Source: Flavobacterium sp. 1
GTDB lineage: Bacteria > Bacteroidota > Bacteroidia > Flavobacteriales > Flavobacteriaceae
Length of the DNA stretch: 64,000 nucleotides
Direction: 5' to 3'
Assembly: GCF_002797935.1 (NCBI RefSeq)
Contig: NZ_PGER01000001.1
Location: 4,278,001-4,342,000 of the forward strand
Positions 8,850 to 17,980 of the stretch are shown here, in pieces. Within the stretch, counting starts at the first letter, position 1, and every line of letters starts with the position of its first letter. The notes under the pieces were generated by a model. It was not told the origin of the DNA. It saw nothing but the letters and a program-made list of their open reading frames with translations, and made no database searches. A program made the translations under genes and the position numbers.

Positions 8850-9851
8850 TTATTCAAAAACCACCGTATTGCAGTTTTCATTTACATCCATAGTCACGAT
8901 ATTTCCCATAATCAAGGCTCTGTTGTCGTGAACGTGTCCGGCAGGAAAATTATAAAGTATCGGAATGTTGTATTTTTTGGTCACATCCTGAACAATTTCA
9001 TTGGCATTTTTTCCCCAAGGAATGTCGTTGTCTTTCATTTTGGTCATTCCGCCTACAATAATTCCTTTAATGCTTTCGAGACAGCCGTTACGTTTTAGGT
9101 TCATCATCATTCGGTCAATGTGATAGAGATATTCATCCAAATCTTCGATGAACAAAATTTTATCAGTACAGTCAATTGCCGATTTAGATCCCAATAAACT
9201 GTATAAAATAGACAGGTTTCCACCGACTAATTCTCCAGTGGCTTTCCCAAAACGATTCATTGGAAATGGATCAATTTGATAGGATAATTTTTGTCCAAAC
9301 AAGGCTGTTTTCAAAGTTTCTATGGACTCAGGAGCTGTTTTTTCGACACTTATCGGCATAGTTCCGTGAATCGATTTGTAGCCCATTGTATTGAGATGAT
9401 TGTGCAAAACCGTAACATCACTAAAGCCCACAATCCATTTTGGATGCTGTTTGAATTTGGTAAAATCCAATAAATCAATCATGCGTACCGTACCATATCC
9501 GCCTCGGGCACACCAAATTGCTTTGATGTTAGGGTTGTCCAGCTGTTGCTGAAAATCAACGGCGCGCTGTTCATCGGTTCCTGCCAATTGGTTCAAATCC
9601 AATCCAATAGTACTTCCAATTACGACTTCCAAGCCCCAGGAATGGAGTAAGTCAATAGTTGGTTTTAAATTGTCATCGACATTTTTTCTGGCGGTGGCAA
9701 CAATAGCAATGGTGTCTCCTTTTTGTAAATAAGGTGGTGTGATCATAGTGGTTTGGGCTTGACTGTTTATAGACTGCAAAACAAAAATAAGCAATAGCAT
9801 TGAATACAAAACAGATTGTTTTTGAATAAAAGAAAATGGATTGATATGCAT
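8850..9851 (-). CDS. S66-family LD-carboxypeptidase, exported
   Basis: A 333-residue member of the LdcA/S66 family, which cleaves the terminal D-Ala from tetrapeptides during murein recycling. It has GFSDVT with the nucleophile Ser, the GGYG segment before it, FIEDLDEYLYHIDRMM with the Glu of the Ser-Glu-His triad, and FPAGHVHDNRALIMG with the His. An N-terminal hydrophobic stretch ending NSQAQT suggests export to the periplasm, unlike cytoplasmic E. coli LdcA. ATG at 9851 follows a TATCTTTG box. Confidence 0.9.
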   Translation of the reverse strand: MHINPFSFIQKQSVLYSMLLLIFVLQSINSQAQTTMITPPYLQKGDTIAIVATARKNVDDNLKPTIDLLHSWGLEVVIGSTIGLDLNQLAGTDEQRAVDFQQQLDNPNIKAIWCARGGYGTVRMIDLLDFTKFKQHPKWIVGFSDVTVLHNHLNTMGYKSIHGTMPISVEKTAPESIETLKTALFGQKLSYQIDPFPMNRFGKATGELVGGNLSILYSLLGSKSAIDCTDKILFIEDLDEYLYHIDRMMMNLKRNGCLESIKGIIVGGMTKMKDNDIPWGKNANEIVQDVTKKYNIPILYNFPAGHVHDNRALIMGNIVTMDVNENCNTVVFE

Positions 9852-9898
9852 ACTGGCTTTTTGAAAAATGAATTGCTGTTAAGTATTCTGGGTTAAAG

Positions 9899-9906
9899 CA
9901 AAGATA
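9899..9906 (-). promoter_or_regulatory. -7 box for the S66 peptidase gene
   Basis: TATCTTTG on the minus strand, 47 bp before the ATG at 9851. No TTG at the exact 19-nt distance. Confidence 0.45.
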
Positions 9907-9985
9907 TGCATTTCCTGAAGACAATAAATAATTGTAATCGAATTACTATATTTACAAAATCAAACCCATTTTAGAAAACGTGTTA

Positions 9986-11098
9986 ATGACCCGAAAGATT
10001 TGTTTTTATCTGATTCTGTTCTTTTTAATAACCAAAGGAAATGCACAAACGAAGGCTTTTTCGATTCATACCGTGGCTTTTTACAATTTTGAAAATCTTT
10101 TTGATACCATCAATGATCCGATTACCAATGACGAGGAATGGACGCCAACGGGAGACCAACATTGGAACTCTAAAAAATACCGTCAAAAACTGGAAAATTT
10201 AGCAAGGGTTTTATCCGAAATAGGAACTGGTGAAAATCCCAATTCCCCTACATTCATTGGTGGTGCCGAAATTGAAAATCAAAGCGTTCTTGAAGATTTA
10301 ATCAAACAGCCTAAATTGATTGACAAAGATTATGGAATTATCCATTTTGATTCTCCTGACAAGAGAGGAATTGACGTTGCTTTATTGTATCAAAAAAAAC
10401 AATTTCAGCCCACGAGTTATGTTAATATTCCGCTGTATGTCTATAGAGAAGTGCAGCCAATTAAAGAAATGCCGAAAGAAGATGCCACTGAGAATTTAGA
10501 AACCGAAGATGTTATTCAAATCAACATCAATAATCATCGCGTTTACACCAGAGACCAATTGCTGGTGACCGGTTTTTTGAATGGTGAAGAGATTCATATT
10601 ATTGTCAATCACTGGCCGTCACGATCGGGAGGGGAGAAGAAATCGAGCCCATATCGGGAAGCTGCTGGAGCTTTGAACAGAAAAATAATTGATTCCTTGC
10701 AGCGCATCAATCCGAATGCGAAAGTCATAACCATGGGAGATTTGAACGACAGCCCTTTTAATAATAGTGTAAAAAAAGCTCTGGGAGCTAAAGGAAAAAT
10801 ACAAGATGTTAGCGCATTTGGGATTTATAACCCATTCGAAGAAATGGCCAATAAAGGATTGGGAACGATTGCTTTTCGGGATGCTTGGGATATTTTTGAC
10901 CAAGTGATGGTTTCGGGTTCGCTGTTGCAAAAGGACTATACTTCGTTCCAATATTGGAAAGCTGGAATTTACAACAAACCTTTTTTAATCCAAAAAAGCG
11001 GTAAATACAAAGGTTATCCATTACGGCATTCACTCACCGAAATCGGTTTTAGTGACCACTTTCCCGTTTATGTTTATTTGATAAGGGAGAAAAAATGA
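9986..11098 (+). CDS. Endonuclease/exonuclease/phosphatase-family protein, exported
   Basis: A 370-residue protein of the EEP superfamily (metal-dependent phosphodiesterases). Landmarks are FYNFENLFDTINDP, GGAEIENQSVL (metal-binding Glu), HIIVNHWPSRSGG (His), ITMGDLNDSP and the closing GFSDHFPVYVY (Asp-His). An N-terminal signal peptide ending near GNAQ predicts export. I prefer ATG 9986; a GTG two codons earlier (9980) is also in frame. The substrate, nucleic acid or phosphoester, cannot be told. It is divergent from the S66 gene and shares that upstream region. Confidence 0.88.
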   Translation: MTRKICFYLILFFLITKGNAQTKAFSIHTVAFYNFENLFDTINDPITNDEEWTPTGDQHWNSKKYRQKLENLARVLSEIGTGENPNSPTFIGGAEIENQSVLEDLIKQPKLIDKDYGIIHFDSPDKRGIDVALLYQKKQFQPTSYVNIPLYVYREVQPIKEMPKEDATENLETEDVIQININNHRVYTRDQLLVTGFLNGEEIHIIVNHWPSRSGGEKKSSPYREAAGALNRKIIDSLQRINPNAKVITMGDLNDSPFNNSVKKALGAKGKIQDVSAFGIYNPFEEMANKGLGTIAFRDAWDIFDQVMVSGSLLQKDYTSFQYWKAGIYNKPFLIQKSGKYKGYPLRHSLTEIGFSDHFPVYVYLIREKK

Positions 11099-11187
11099 TA
11101 TTGTTTTTAAATGCAAAGTTCGAAAAGAGTTGTGTATATTTATAAGCTATATGAAATTTCAAGTGCTAACAGGATAACTCACAATTT

Positions 11188-11991
11188 ATGAAAAAAACTA
11201 TTAACCCACATCCTTTATCATTTGTCACTATACCAGTCACTATGCATCTTAAAGAAACTAAAGCTTTATTATATTCTGGGACTTCTTTTATATATAATTT
11301 TAATGATAAGCATTACTTAATTACTAATTGGCACATTGTTACAGGATTAAATCCGACAGATAAAAAACCTATTATGAGTCATGGTGGAATCCCTGATATC
11401 ATGGTTTTATCTTTTCTTTTGAATGATAAAAAGGTTAATTGGAAAACTTTTACTTTGGAAATTTATATTAATGGAAAAGCTGATTGGTTAATTCATCCTA
11501 TCCATAAAGAAAAAGTAGACGTTATTGCTATTGAGATAGAAATTCCAGAAGATTTCAATTGTGTTGTTCGTCCTATAAATAATTATGAATTTCATGATTT
11601 TGATCTTGAAATTGCAGATGATGTTTTTGTTTTAGGATATCCTTATTCTTTCACAGGAGGAGGTAATTTCCCAATTTGGAAAAAAGGAAGTGTAGCTACA
11701 GAACCCGAAATTGACTATGAAGGCTTGCCGAAATTTTTCATTGATACAGCAAGTAAACCTGGAATGTCTGGTTCTCCTGTCATATTTAGACGTAATGGAA
11801 TTCATCTAGGAAAAGAAGAAAAACTTACAAACAAAACGATGTTTGGAGAAATCAGAGATTTTGTTGGTGTCTATTCAGGACGAGTGATTGGAGAAAGTGA
11901 TTTTGATGCACAATTAGGTGTTGTTTGGAAGAAGCATGTTATAGAAGAAATTATAAAAGGAAATATAAAAGAAGAAAGAAACTTTGTATAA
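11188..11991 (+). CDS. Trypsin-like serine peptidase
   Basis: A 267-residue protein with a chymotrypsin/trypsin-like triad pattern: His in LITNWHIVTG near residue 50, Asp in EKVDVIAIEIE near residue 112, and Ser in KPGMSGSPVIF near residue 194. There is no clear signal peptide, and no PDZ domain as in HtrA/DegP, so it is probably cytoplasmic. The gene is more AT-rich than its neighbours and stands alone, which suggests an accessory gene. Similar orphan proteases occur in defence or stress contexts, but nothing adjacent supports that here. Confidence 0.8.
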   Translation: MKKTINPHPLSFVTIPVTMHLKETKALLYSGTSFIYNFNDKHYLITNWHIVTGLNPTDKKPIMSHGGIPDIMVLSFLLNDKKVNWKTFTLEIYINGKADWLIHPIHKEKVDVIAIEIEIPEDFNCVVRPINNYEFHDFDLEIADDVFVLGYPYSFTGGGNFPIWKKGSVATEPEIDYEGLPKFFIDTASKPGMSGSPVIFRRNGIHLGKEEKLTNKTMFGEIRDFVGVYSGRVIGESDFDAQLGVVWKKHVIEEIIKGNIKEERNFV

Positions 11992-12159
11992 CACGGGTTT
12001 TTACATGAGGTGAATTGAAATGCAAAATTCAACGGCAGTTTTTCAATTGGACATTAGTAATAAATACAGTTTTTGCACTTCGATTTCCCGCCCGAATACA
12101 AAACTTCAAATCTTTGCGTAATTCTTTGAGGTTAATTTTCCCCCACTGGAATTAATTTT

Positions 12160-13110
12160 CTACAATTCAAATTTCCTTCCTTGTTCTGGAAATATAAAAT
12201 CAACTCCTAAAGAGTTTTCTTTTTTCAATTGCTCTTTAATTTTTTGAATATTTTTTGTTGGCGGTTTTCTATGAGTGATGATAATTTTAAAATCCTGTAA
12301 GCTTCCTTTTCCGGCGAATTCCTCCAATTTACTGAGTTCTTTCATTAAATGATTCGGCGTTAAATGTCCATACAAAGCATTATCAGGCTGTTCATTTGGG
12401 AACGAAACCTCAATAAAAATTCCTTTTAGCTGTTTTTCTTTAATCAGAGGAGCAACAGCTTGCCATAATATTCGCAGATCATTGCTTTTTTCAATTTCAT
12501 CAGGACCAGTATCGCCTAAATATAAAACATAATTTTCTTCGTTTTTGATTAAAAAAGCAGTGCTTTCAAAGGGATTCACATGGCTTAAAGGAAACGCTTT
12601 TACAGTCATTTCGGTATTGGTTAACGGGATTTCTTCACCAAGAGGAAGTGTTTGAAAATGATACTTTTTTATCAGAAAACCCACACCTTCATCACCAAAA
12701 TTTGCCCAAGTTTCTCCATTAAAATAATGTTCTTCCATCATCTTCATGCATTTTTTTGCAGCATAAACTGTCTTGGAGGAATCAGCCGGAGAGTTAATAA
12801 TCAAACCCGAAACATGGTCGAGGTGAGCATGAGAAATAAGATACCCTTTGATATATTTTCGTAAAATTTCATCAACCGAAACTGTGAATATATTATTTGC
12901 AATTGCTTTTTCAATTCCAGCATTTATTGTTCCAGCATCAAGACAGATAAAAGTATTGGTATTTTTAGGAGCAACTAAATAGGCCGAAAGATTGGTTTCG
13001 TCAACACCGCCTTTAACTCCCAAAGGAACTACATCAAAAACTTTTTTCTGAGCAAGCAATGGTGAAAAAATAAAAAACAAACCAATAAAATATAGCGAGA
13101 TGGATTTCAT
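12160..13110 (-). CDS. MBL-fold class II cyclic-nucleotide phosphodiesterase-like protein, exported
   Basis: A 316-residue metallo-beta-lactamase-fold hydrolase. The metal site is SHAHLDHVSG (HxHxDH) near residue 94, with later His in PLSHVN and ITHRKPP and Asp in YLGDTGPDEI. The order of segments, including FNGETWANFGDEG and GHLTPNHLMKEL, is that of CpdP/yeast PDE1 class II 3',5'-cAMP phosphodiesterases. A signal peptide (about 20 residues, ending LLAQ) places it in the periplasm, as in other CpdP proteins. Confidence 0.88.
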   Translation of the reverse strand: MKSISLYFIGLFFIFSPLLAQKKVFDVVPLGVKGGVDETNLSAYLVAPKNTNTFICLDAGTINAGIEKAIANNIFTVSVDEILRKYIKGYLISHAHLDHVSGLIINSPADSSKTVYAAKKCMKMMEEHYFNGETWANFGDEGVGFLIKKYHFQTLPLGEEIPLTNTEMTVKAFPLSHVNPFESTAFLIKNEENYVLYLGDTGPDEIEKSNDLRILWQAVAPLIKEKQLKGIFIEVSFPNEQPDNALYGHLTPNHLMKELSKLEEFAGKGSLQDFKIIITHRKPPTKNIQKIKEQLKKENSLGVDFIFPEQGRKFEL

Positions 13111-13310
13111 GTTAAAACAGGATTATAAGTTTATTTTAGACTATAAAATTACTCTCTTCTTTTTTAATGGCTGTATTTTTTTATAAAAATTGGGAACAGC
13201 ACATTAGAAAACTATAATTTTGCTGTTATAATTTAAAAAATAAAAAACATTTCGATTTGTTTCGTTAGTTTTTATCACTTCAATAGTATCCAAGTTTCTC
13301 TTTAAAATAA

Positions 13311-13318
13311 TATCTTTA
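13311..13318 (+). promoter_or_regulatory. -7-like box for the ALDH7 gene
   Basis: TATCTTTA, one base from TAnnTTTG, 36 bp before the ATG at 13355. Confidence 0.35.
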
Positions 13319-13354
13319 CAAAAAAATATAACATTTTTAACTAAAAAAGTTACA

Positions 13355-14908
13355 ATGACAACAATAACGAATCAATTTGGGATGAAAGAGGCATTAGCGC
13401 AATTGGGAGTTAAAGCCATAAACGAAGGGACTTCGACAGGGATTAATCATTTTTCAAACGGAGAAATTCTCGAGAGTTTTTCGCCAGTAGATGGCAAATT
13501 AATTGCTTCTGTAAAAATGACAACTCCGGCAGATTACGAAAAAGTAATGCAGACCGCTGCCGAAGCTTTCAAAACATTTCGATTGATGCCAGCACCACAG
13601 CGTGGAGAAATTGTACGTCAGTTTGGAGAAAAATTGCGCCAAAATAAAGAAGCTTTAGGCAAATTGGTTTCTTATGAAATGGGTAAATCATTGCAGGAAG
13701 GATATGGAGAAGTTCAGGAAATGATTGATATCTGTGATTTTGCAGTAGGATTATCTCGTCAGTTGCACGGATTAACCATGCACTCAGAGCGTCCAGGACA
13801 CAGAATGTATGAGCAATACCATTCATTGGGAATTGTTGGAATCATTTCAGCGTTTAATTTTCCAGTTGCCGTTTGGTCTTGGAACACAGCACTGGCTTGG
13901 ATTTGCGGTGATGTTTGCGTTTGGAAACCATCAGAGAAAACACCATTGTGCGGAATTGCATGCCAAAATATTATTGCAGAAGTTATCAGAGAAAACAACC
14001 TTCCGGAAGGGATTTCTTGTTTGATTAATGGAGATTATACAATTGGACAATTATTAACTGCCGATAAGCGCGTGCCTTTAGTTTCGGCTACAGGTTCTAC
14101 CCGCATGGGTAAAATTGTGGCTCAAACAGTTGCCAGCCGTTTAGGAAAATCATTATTAGAATTAGGCGGGAATAATGCGATTATTGTTACTCCAGATGCT
14201 GATATAAAAATGACCGTTATCGGAGCTGTTTTTGGAGCAGTAGGAACAGCAGGACAAAGATGTACTTCGACTCGTCGTTTGATTATTCACGAAAGTATTT
14301 ATGATAAAGTAAAAGACGCTGTAGTTTCGGCTTACGGGCAATTGAGAATTGGAAATCCATTGGACGAAAAAAATCACGTTGGACCATTAATTGACACTCA
14401 AGCGGTAGAAATGTATAATAATGCATTGACCAAAGTTGTTGCCGAAGGGGGTAAAATTTTAGTTGAAGGTGGCGTTCTTTCAGGAGAAGGATATGAAAGC
14501 GGCTGTTATGTAAAACCAGCCATTGCCGAAGCACAAAACTCATTCGAAATCGTTCAGCACGAAACTTTTGCCCCAGTTTTATATTTAATTAAATATTCTG
14601 GAACAGTTGAGAATGCAATCGATGTTCAAAACGGGGTAGCTCAAGGATTGTCTTCAGCGATTATGACAAATAACTTGCGTGAAGCAGAACATTTTTTGTC
14701 AGCTGTAGGTTCCGATTGCGGAATAGCCAATGTAAATATAGGAACTTCTGGAGCCGAAATTGGTGGTGCTTTTGGAGGAGAAAAAGAAACTGGTGGTGGC
14801 AGAGAATCTGGTTCTGATGCTTGGAAAATTTATATGAGAAGACAAACCAATACGATCAATTATACCACAAGTTTACCATTGGCACAAGGAATAAAATTTG
14901 ATTTGTAA
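13355..14908 (+). CDS. ALDH7-family aldehyde dehydrogenase (piperidine-6-carboxylate dehydrogenase-like)
   Basis: A 517-residue NAD(P)-dependent aldehyde dehydrogenase closest in pattern to ALDH7A1/AmaB, which oxidises alpha-aminoadipic semialdehyde in lysine breakdown. The opening EALAQLGVKAINEGTSTG is typical of the subfamily. Catalytic Glu lies in SLLELGGNNA and the catalytic Cys in GTAGQRCTSTRR. The C-terminal NIGTSGAEIGGAFGGEKETGGGRESGSD is also characteristic. It is a single-gene unit with no lysine-pathway neighbours visible, so the substrate is by family inference. Confidence 0.9.
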   Translation: MTTITNQFGMKEALAQLGVKAINEGTSTGINHFSNGEILESFSPVDGKLIASVKMTTPADYEKVMQTAAEAFKTFRLMPAPQRGEIVRQFGEKLRQNKEALGKLVSYEMGKSLQEGYGEVQEMIDICDFAVGLSRQLHGLTMHSERPGHRMYEQYHSLGIVGIISAFNFPVAVWSWNTALAWICGDVCVWKPSEKTPLCGIACQNIIAEVIRENNLPEGISCLINGDYTIGQLLTADKRVPLVSATGSTRMGKIVAQTVASRLGKSLLELGGNNAIIVTPDADIKMTVIGAVFGAVGTAGQRCTSTRRLIIHESIYDKVKDAVVSAYGQLRIGNPLDEKNHVGPLIDTQAVEMYNNALTKVVAEGGKILVEGGVLSGEGYESGCYVKPAIAEAQNSFEIVQHETFAPVLYLIKYSGTVENAIDVQNGVAQGLSSAIMTNNLREAEHFLSAVGSDCGIANVNIGTSGAEIGGAFGGEKETGGGRESGSDAWKIYMRRQTNTINYTTSLPLAQGIKFDL

Positions 14909-14926
14909 TTAATTTTAAGGCATAAA

Positions 14927-14960
14927 AAAAGGGGCTTGTTTTAGTTAACAAGCTCCTTTT
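14927..14960. terminator. Bidirectional terminator between ALDH7 and the convergent membrane protein gene
   Basis: 14-bp stem (14927-14940 against 14947-14960) with one G-T pair and a 6-nt loop, A run on the left and T run on the right. It can serve both convergent genes. Confidence 0.85.
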
Positions 14961-14970
14961 TCATTAGGAT

Positions 14971-15483
14971 TTAATCTAAATTAAACGAAGCACCTATACT
15001 AAAAGTAACCTGATTGTTTAAATGATCAAATGCTTCTTTATCATCGCTGTATTTTGCAATTGGGAAGCCAAGTTCAGTAAAAACACCAAAACCTTCAGAA
15101 AAAAAGTAACGGCCGCCAAGATGACCGCCAAAATTGCGTAATCCTAAGCTCAAACCTGGATAGATATCTAATTGGTCTACACCAATTACACTGCTCAAAT
15201 TTGCATTAACTCTAAATTTTGCATCAAAACGATCTTGAAATTCTGGTTTTATGTTTTCACCATTAATACCTGAAAACTCATCTACTCCTAATAAATAAGC
15301 GGCTACAAATCCATAAGAGAAATTTTCACCAAGACCAAAATCAGCAGATGCTTGAATTCCAGAACCTCCGTCTTGTATATTGGCTCCAATATTAATTTTT
15401 GCATCACCTTTACCTTTAAAGGCCTGTTGTGCATTTGTAATGCAAAAAGAAACTAAAAATAAAACTGTAATAATTTTTTTCAT
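14971..15483 (-). CDS. DUF6646-like outer-membrane beta-barrel protein
   Basis: A 170-residue exported protein. I start it at 15483 (MKKIITVLFLVSFC, a classic signal peptide ending near NAQQ) rather than at the in-frame ATG 11 codons upstream. The rest alternates hydrophobic and polar residues with many Gly and aromatic positions, and ends SFNLD, as in small beta-barrels. The pattern FKGKGDAKINIGANIQDGGSG recalls the DUF6646 family of Flavobacteriia. Function unknown. Confidence 0.75.
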   Translation of the reverse strand: MKKIITVLFLVSFCITNAQQAFKGKGDAKINIGANIQDGGSGIQASADFGLGENFSYGFVAAYLLGVDEFSGINGENIKPEFQDRFDAKFRVNANLSSVIGVDQLDIYPGLSLGLRNFGGHLGGRYFFSEGFGVFTELGFPIAKYSDDKEAFDHLNNQVTFSIGASFNLD

Positions 15484-15525
15484 TTGTTGAAAATATAAAT
15501 AATTAATTTTTGGCAAATATAGTGT

Positions 15526-16257
15526 TTAGATTCTATTTCGTCCTTTTTCTGTAGGATATAAACTAGGTAAAAGTTCGCTTTGCCAAAATTCTTTCGTATC
15601 GACATCCAGTATTGTCAGCGGTCCTTTGAAAGCAGCGCTAGTGTCAATATTCCAGACATTAGCCTTTTGTACAGGAATTATTTCTCCAATTCGGGAAACT
15701 GGGGTATGGCCAATGTAGATTTCGCTGTATAAGGTAAATCGTTTTGGATAATAGGGATGATCTGATTTCATTTTTGGGTCTAGTGCCAAAGCCGTTTCCC
15801 AAAGGGTTCTGTCCCAATAAAACAGCTTCGGAAAATATTCATAGTTCACACCATTCATATTGGTAAAACCAGCGTGTATGAACATTCTGTTTTGTTCATC
15901 TAAATAATAATCTTTTAGAGATTCTAAGAATTTCACATGCTTTTTTTTGGTTTCTTCATTTACACTTTCATAGGCCAAAACGGTAGCTTCGCCTCCATGC
16001 TGATGCCATTGCTCATTGTTTTTATTGTTTTGGAGCCATTCTCTTAACAGCTCATCATGATTACCGCGAATGCAAACGACATCATGAGTTTTTTGTAATG
16101 CGATTAAAAAATCAATTACCTGCGGGGATTGGCTCCAGCCATCTACATAATCTCCCAAAAAAATAAGTTTGTCTTCTGTGCTTACGTTTGCTCTTTCCAG
16201 AATTTGATGCAGGGCTCTTAAACCGCCATGTATATCTCCTACTACTAATGTTCTCAT
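15526..16257 (-). CDS. ApaH/PrpE-like metallophosphoesterase
   Basis: A 243-residue serine/threonine-phosphatase-type metallophosphoesterase. All five metal motifs are visible in order: GDIHGG, GDYVDGW, GNHDE, HAGF and GHTPV. I start at 16257 (MRTLVVGDIHGG), where the motif begins at residue 7 as in the family; an upstream ATG would add 17 unrelated residues. Likely cytoplasmic, hydrolysing dinucleoside polyphosphates or phosphoproteins. Confidence 0.9.
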   Translation of the reverse strand: MRTLVVGDIHGGLRALHQILERANVSTEDKLIFLGDYVDGWSQSPQVIDFLIALQKTHDVVCIRGNHDELLREWLQNNKNNEQWHQHGGEATVLAYESVNEETKKKHVKFLESLKDYYLDEQNRMFIHAGFTNMNGVNYEYFPKLFYWDRTLWETALALDPKMKSDHPYYPKRFTLYSEIYIGHTPVSRIGEIIPVQKANVWNIDTSAAFKGPLTILDVDTKEFWQSELLPSLYPTEKGRNRI

Positions 16258-16597
16258 ATTCTCAATTTGTTCTTTTACAAAAATAGCAGAAAAGTAGAAT
16301 CGATGCATTTTTTTTAAAGATATAAAGCAGTTTATCTATAAGAAAGAAAATGGAGTGTAAAGAGTTTGAATTTTAGAGACAAAGTGATTTTGAAAAAAAA
16401 TAAGAATTAAGCCTAAAATAAATTTAAGTTTTTATTAAGAATAAATCGGTTGAAAGGGTGCTTATAGTCGTTGAATTTCAATATAATAATAAACGTAGTA
16501 TAGTAATTTTCAGTATTTTTGAAATTCAAAATATCATTATTTTTAGGGATTGTTTGGTATTAGGAATCATTGTAATTTTACTTAAAAATTTTTTAAA

Positions 16598-16693
16598 ATG
16601 AATGCACTTCTCACCTTATTGCTTTTAATGACTAATTTTATTTGTCAAGTTATTATTGATGTGGTTACTTGGGTAGCGGGATTATTCAGCTAA
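16598..16693 (+). CDS. Possible 31-residue hydrophobic peptide
   Basis: ATG at 16598, stop at 16691-16693. The peptide is almost entirely apolar (a Leu run near the start, then IICQ-like and VVTWVAGLF), enough for one membrane span. An A/T-rich leader with TTTG (16553) and TAATTTTA (16573) precedes it, but the spacing is short of the Bacteroidota norm. It lies alone in a 420-bp gap. The rest of that gap (16309-16597) shows no other gene. It could be a chance frame; no family is recognised. Confidence 0.25.
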   Translation: MNALLTLLLLMTNFICQVIIDVVTWVAGLFS

Positions 16694-16727
16694 TATATGA
16701 TAAATGGAATTGCAATAAGAAAATATC

Positions 16728-17867
16728 TTATTGTACATCATACTTCATTTTTCTTAAAATTCGTAAAGCTTCTTTGAACGAAAGATATACTTGCGTGAAA
16801 GGTTTCAATAACTCTTTGGCATCTATCAGCTTTTGTTTAGCATCTTCAAAACCATTAAGGTAACAAATCATGAAGGTGGAAGGCAAATGATTTAAATCCT
16901 TTTTTTCCCGCTCCGTTAATTTAATATTTTTTTCGAGTTTATGCAGCAAAGCAATGTTCGAATTGTAAATATGGAATAACATTTTCTTGTTGTATTCCGG
17001 CGGTTCAAAAAGTATTTTTCGGTCAATTTTATAATACCCGTTATCATGAAAATGAATTGTTTGCTGTTCAAGAGGATAGTAGCTGGTCTTGTCGTTCAAT
17101 CCCAGCGGAACATATTCAATAATTGTAAAACTGTCTTCGTCGTAGTTAATTTCAACCACATCTTGAGCCGAATAGAATAATTTGATCTGTTCGTTAATCA
17201 GTTCAATATCAACTCGGGATAGATAGGTTATGTTTTTGGATTTTTTGACAATTCCTGCCCAGCAGATGACAAATAATTCTTTGAAGACGTTATATTTTGG
17301 AGCCATGTCTTTATGGCGGTAATTCATAAAATCAATCACGCCGTCTAGCGTATATTTGATACTGTTTCTTGAGTTATTTTCAATACCGATAACGGTTTCT
17401 GTATTTTGATGATTTTTTTCTACCTCACCTTCAATCGGCATCGTATTGCTTCCCCGTCGCACAAAAATAGTATTGGCAGGAATTGTATGTATGCCTTTTT
17501 TAAAAAAAGAAGTTTTGCTATTGGGTTTTATAGTAACAAGTCCAATTACTTTGTCTTTCGGCAAATTAGGAAAAGGGACGTTTTCATATTGAATTCTGGG
17601 CGGATTTTCAAGAAAAGCATTTACTAAATTCTGAATCCTGCTGTCATCAAAAAAATCATCGCCAACAATTTCATTGTTCTCATCCTCGACTCCAACTACT
17701 ATATAAGAATTATTAGTCGGATTAGAATTGGACAAGGCACAAATGTGTTTCAAAAACTTTGCTTTGCCCTCTCTGGTATGTAGATTCAGCTGTCTTTTTT
17801 TATCATAAAAACTGCTCTCATCATTGTGAGCAAGAAGATTTTTGATAAGAAGCCGCTTGTTAATCAT
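16728..17867 (-). CDS. AlbA_2 (Schlafen-type) domain protein
   Basis: A 379-residue protein with an N-terminal AlbA_2 domain: the early acidic ESSFYDKKRQLNL, then SYIVVGVEDENNEIVG, and NTIFVRRGSNTMPI near residue 145. In this family the domain is thought to bind nucleic acid or nucleotide, and it is often found in putative transcriptional regulators. The C-terminal half (about residues 180-379) is not recognised and is rich in aromatic and charged residues. It is monocistronic. Role is inference only. Confidence 0.75.
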   Translation of the reverse strand: MINKRLLIKNLLAHNDESSFYDKKRQLNLHTREGKAKFLKHICALSNSNPTNNSYIVVGVEDENNEIVGDDFFDDSRIQNLVNAFLENPPRIQYENVPFPNLPKDKVIGLVTIKPNSKTSFFKKGIHTIPANTIFVRRGSNTMPIEGEVEKNHQNTETVIGIENNSRNSIKYTLDGVIDFMNYRHKDMAPKYNVFKELFVICWAGIVKKSKNITYLSRVDIELINEQIKLFYSAQDVVEINYDEDSFTIIEYVPLGLNDKTSYYPLEQQTIHFHDNGYYKIDRKILFEPPEYNKKMLFHIYNSNIALLHKLEKNIKLTEREKKDLNHLPSTFMICYLNGFEDAKQKLIDAKELLKPFTQVYLSFKEALRILRKMKYDVQ

Positions 17868-17980
17868 TGTTAATACTGGATAGTTTGAATAAAAAATATA
17901 CTAAACTGACAATTTGGTACGTTCTAAATTTACTGATTTTATATCAATTAAATTAACTAAAAATGTAATTATCAAAGATT

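Noticed and set aside
12000..12159. Possible gene or terminator between the protease and CpdP-like genes
   Set aside because: Only short T/C-rich stretches; no convincing stem or reading frame.
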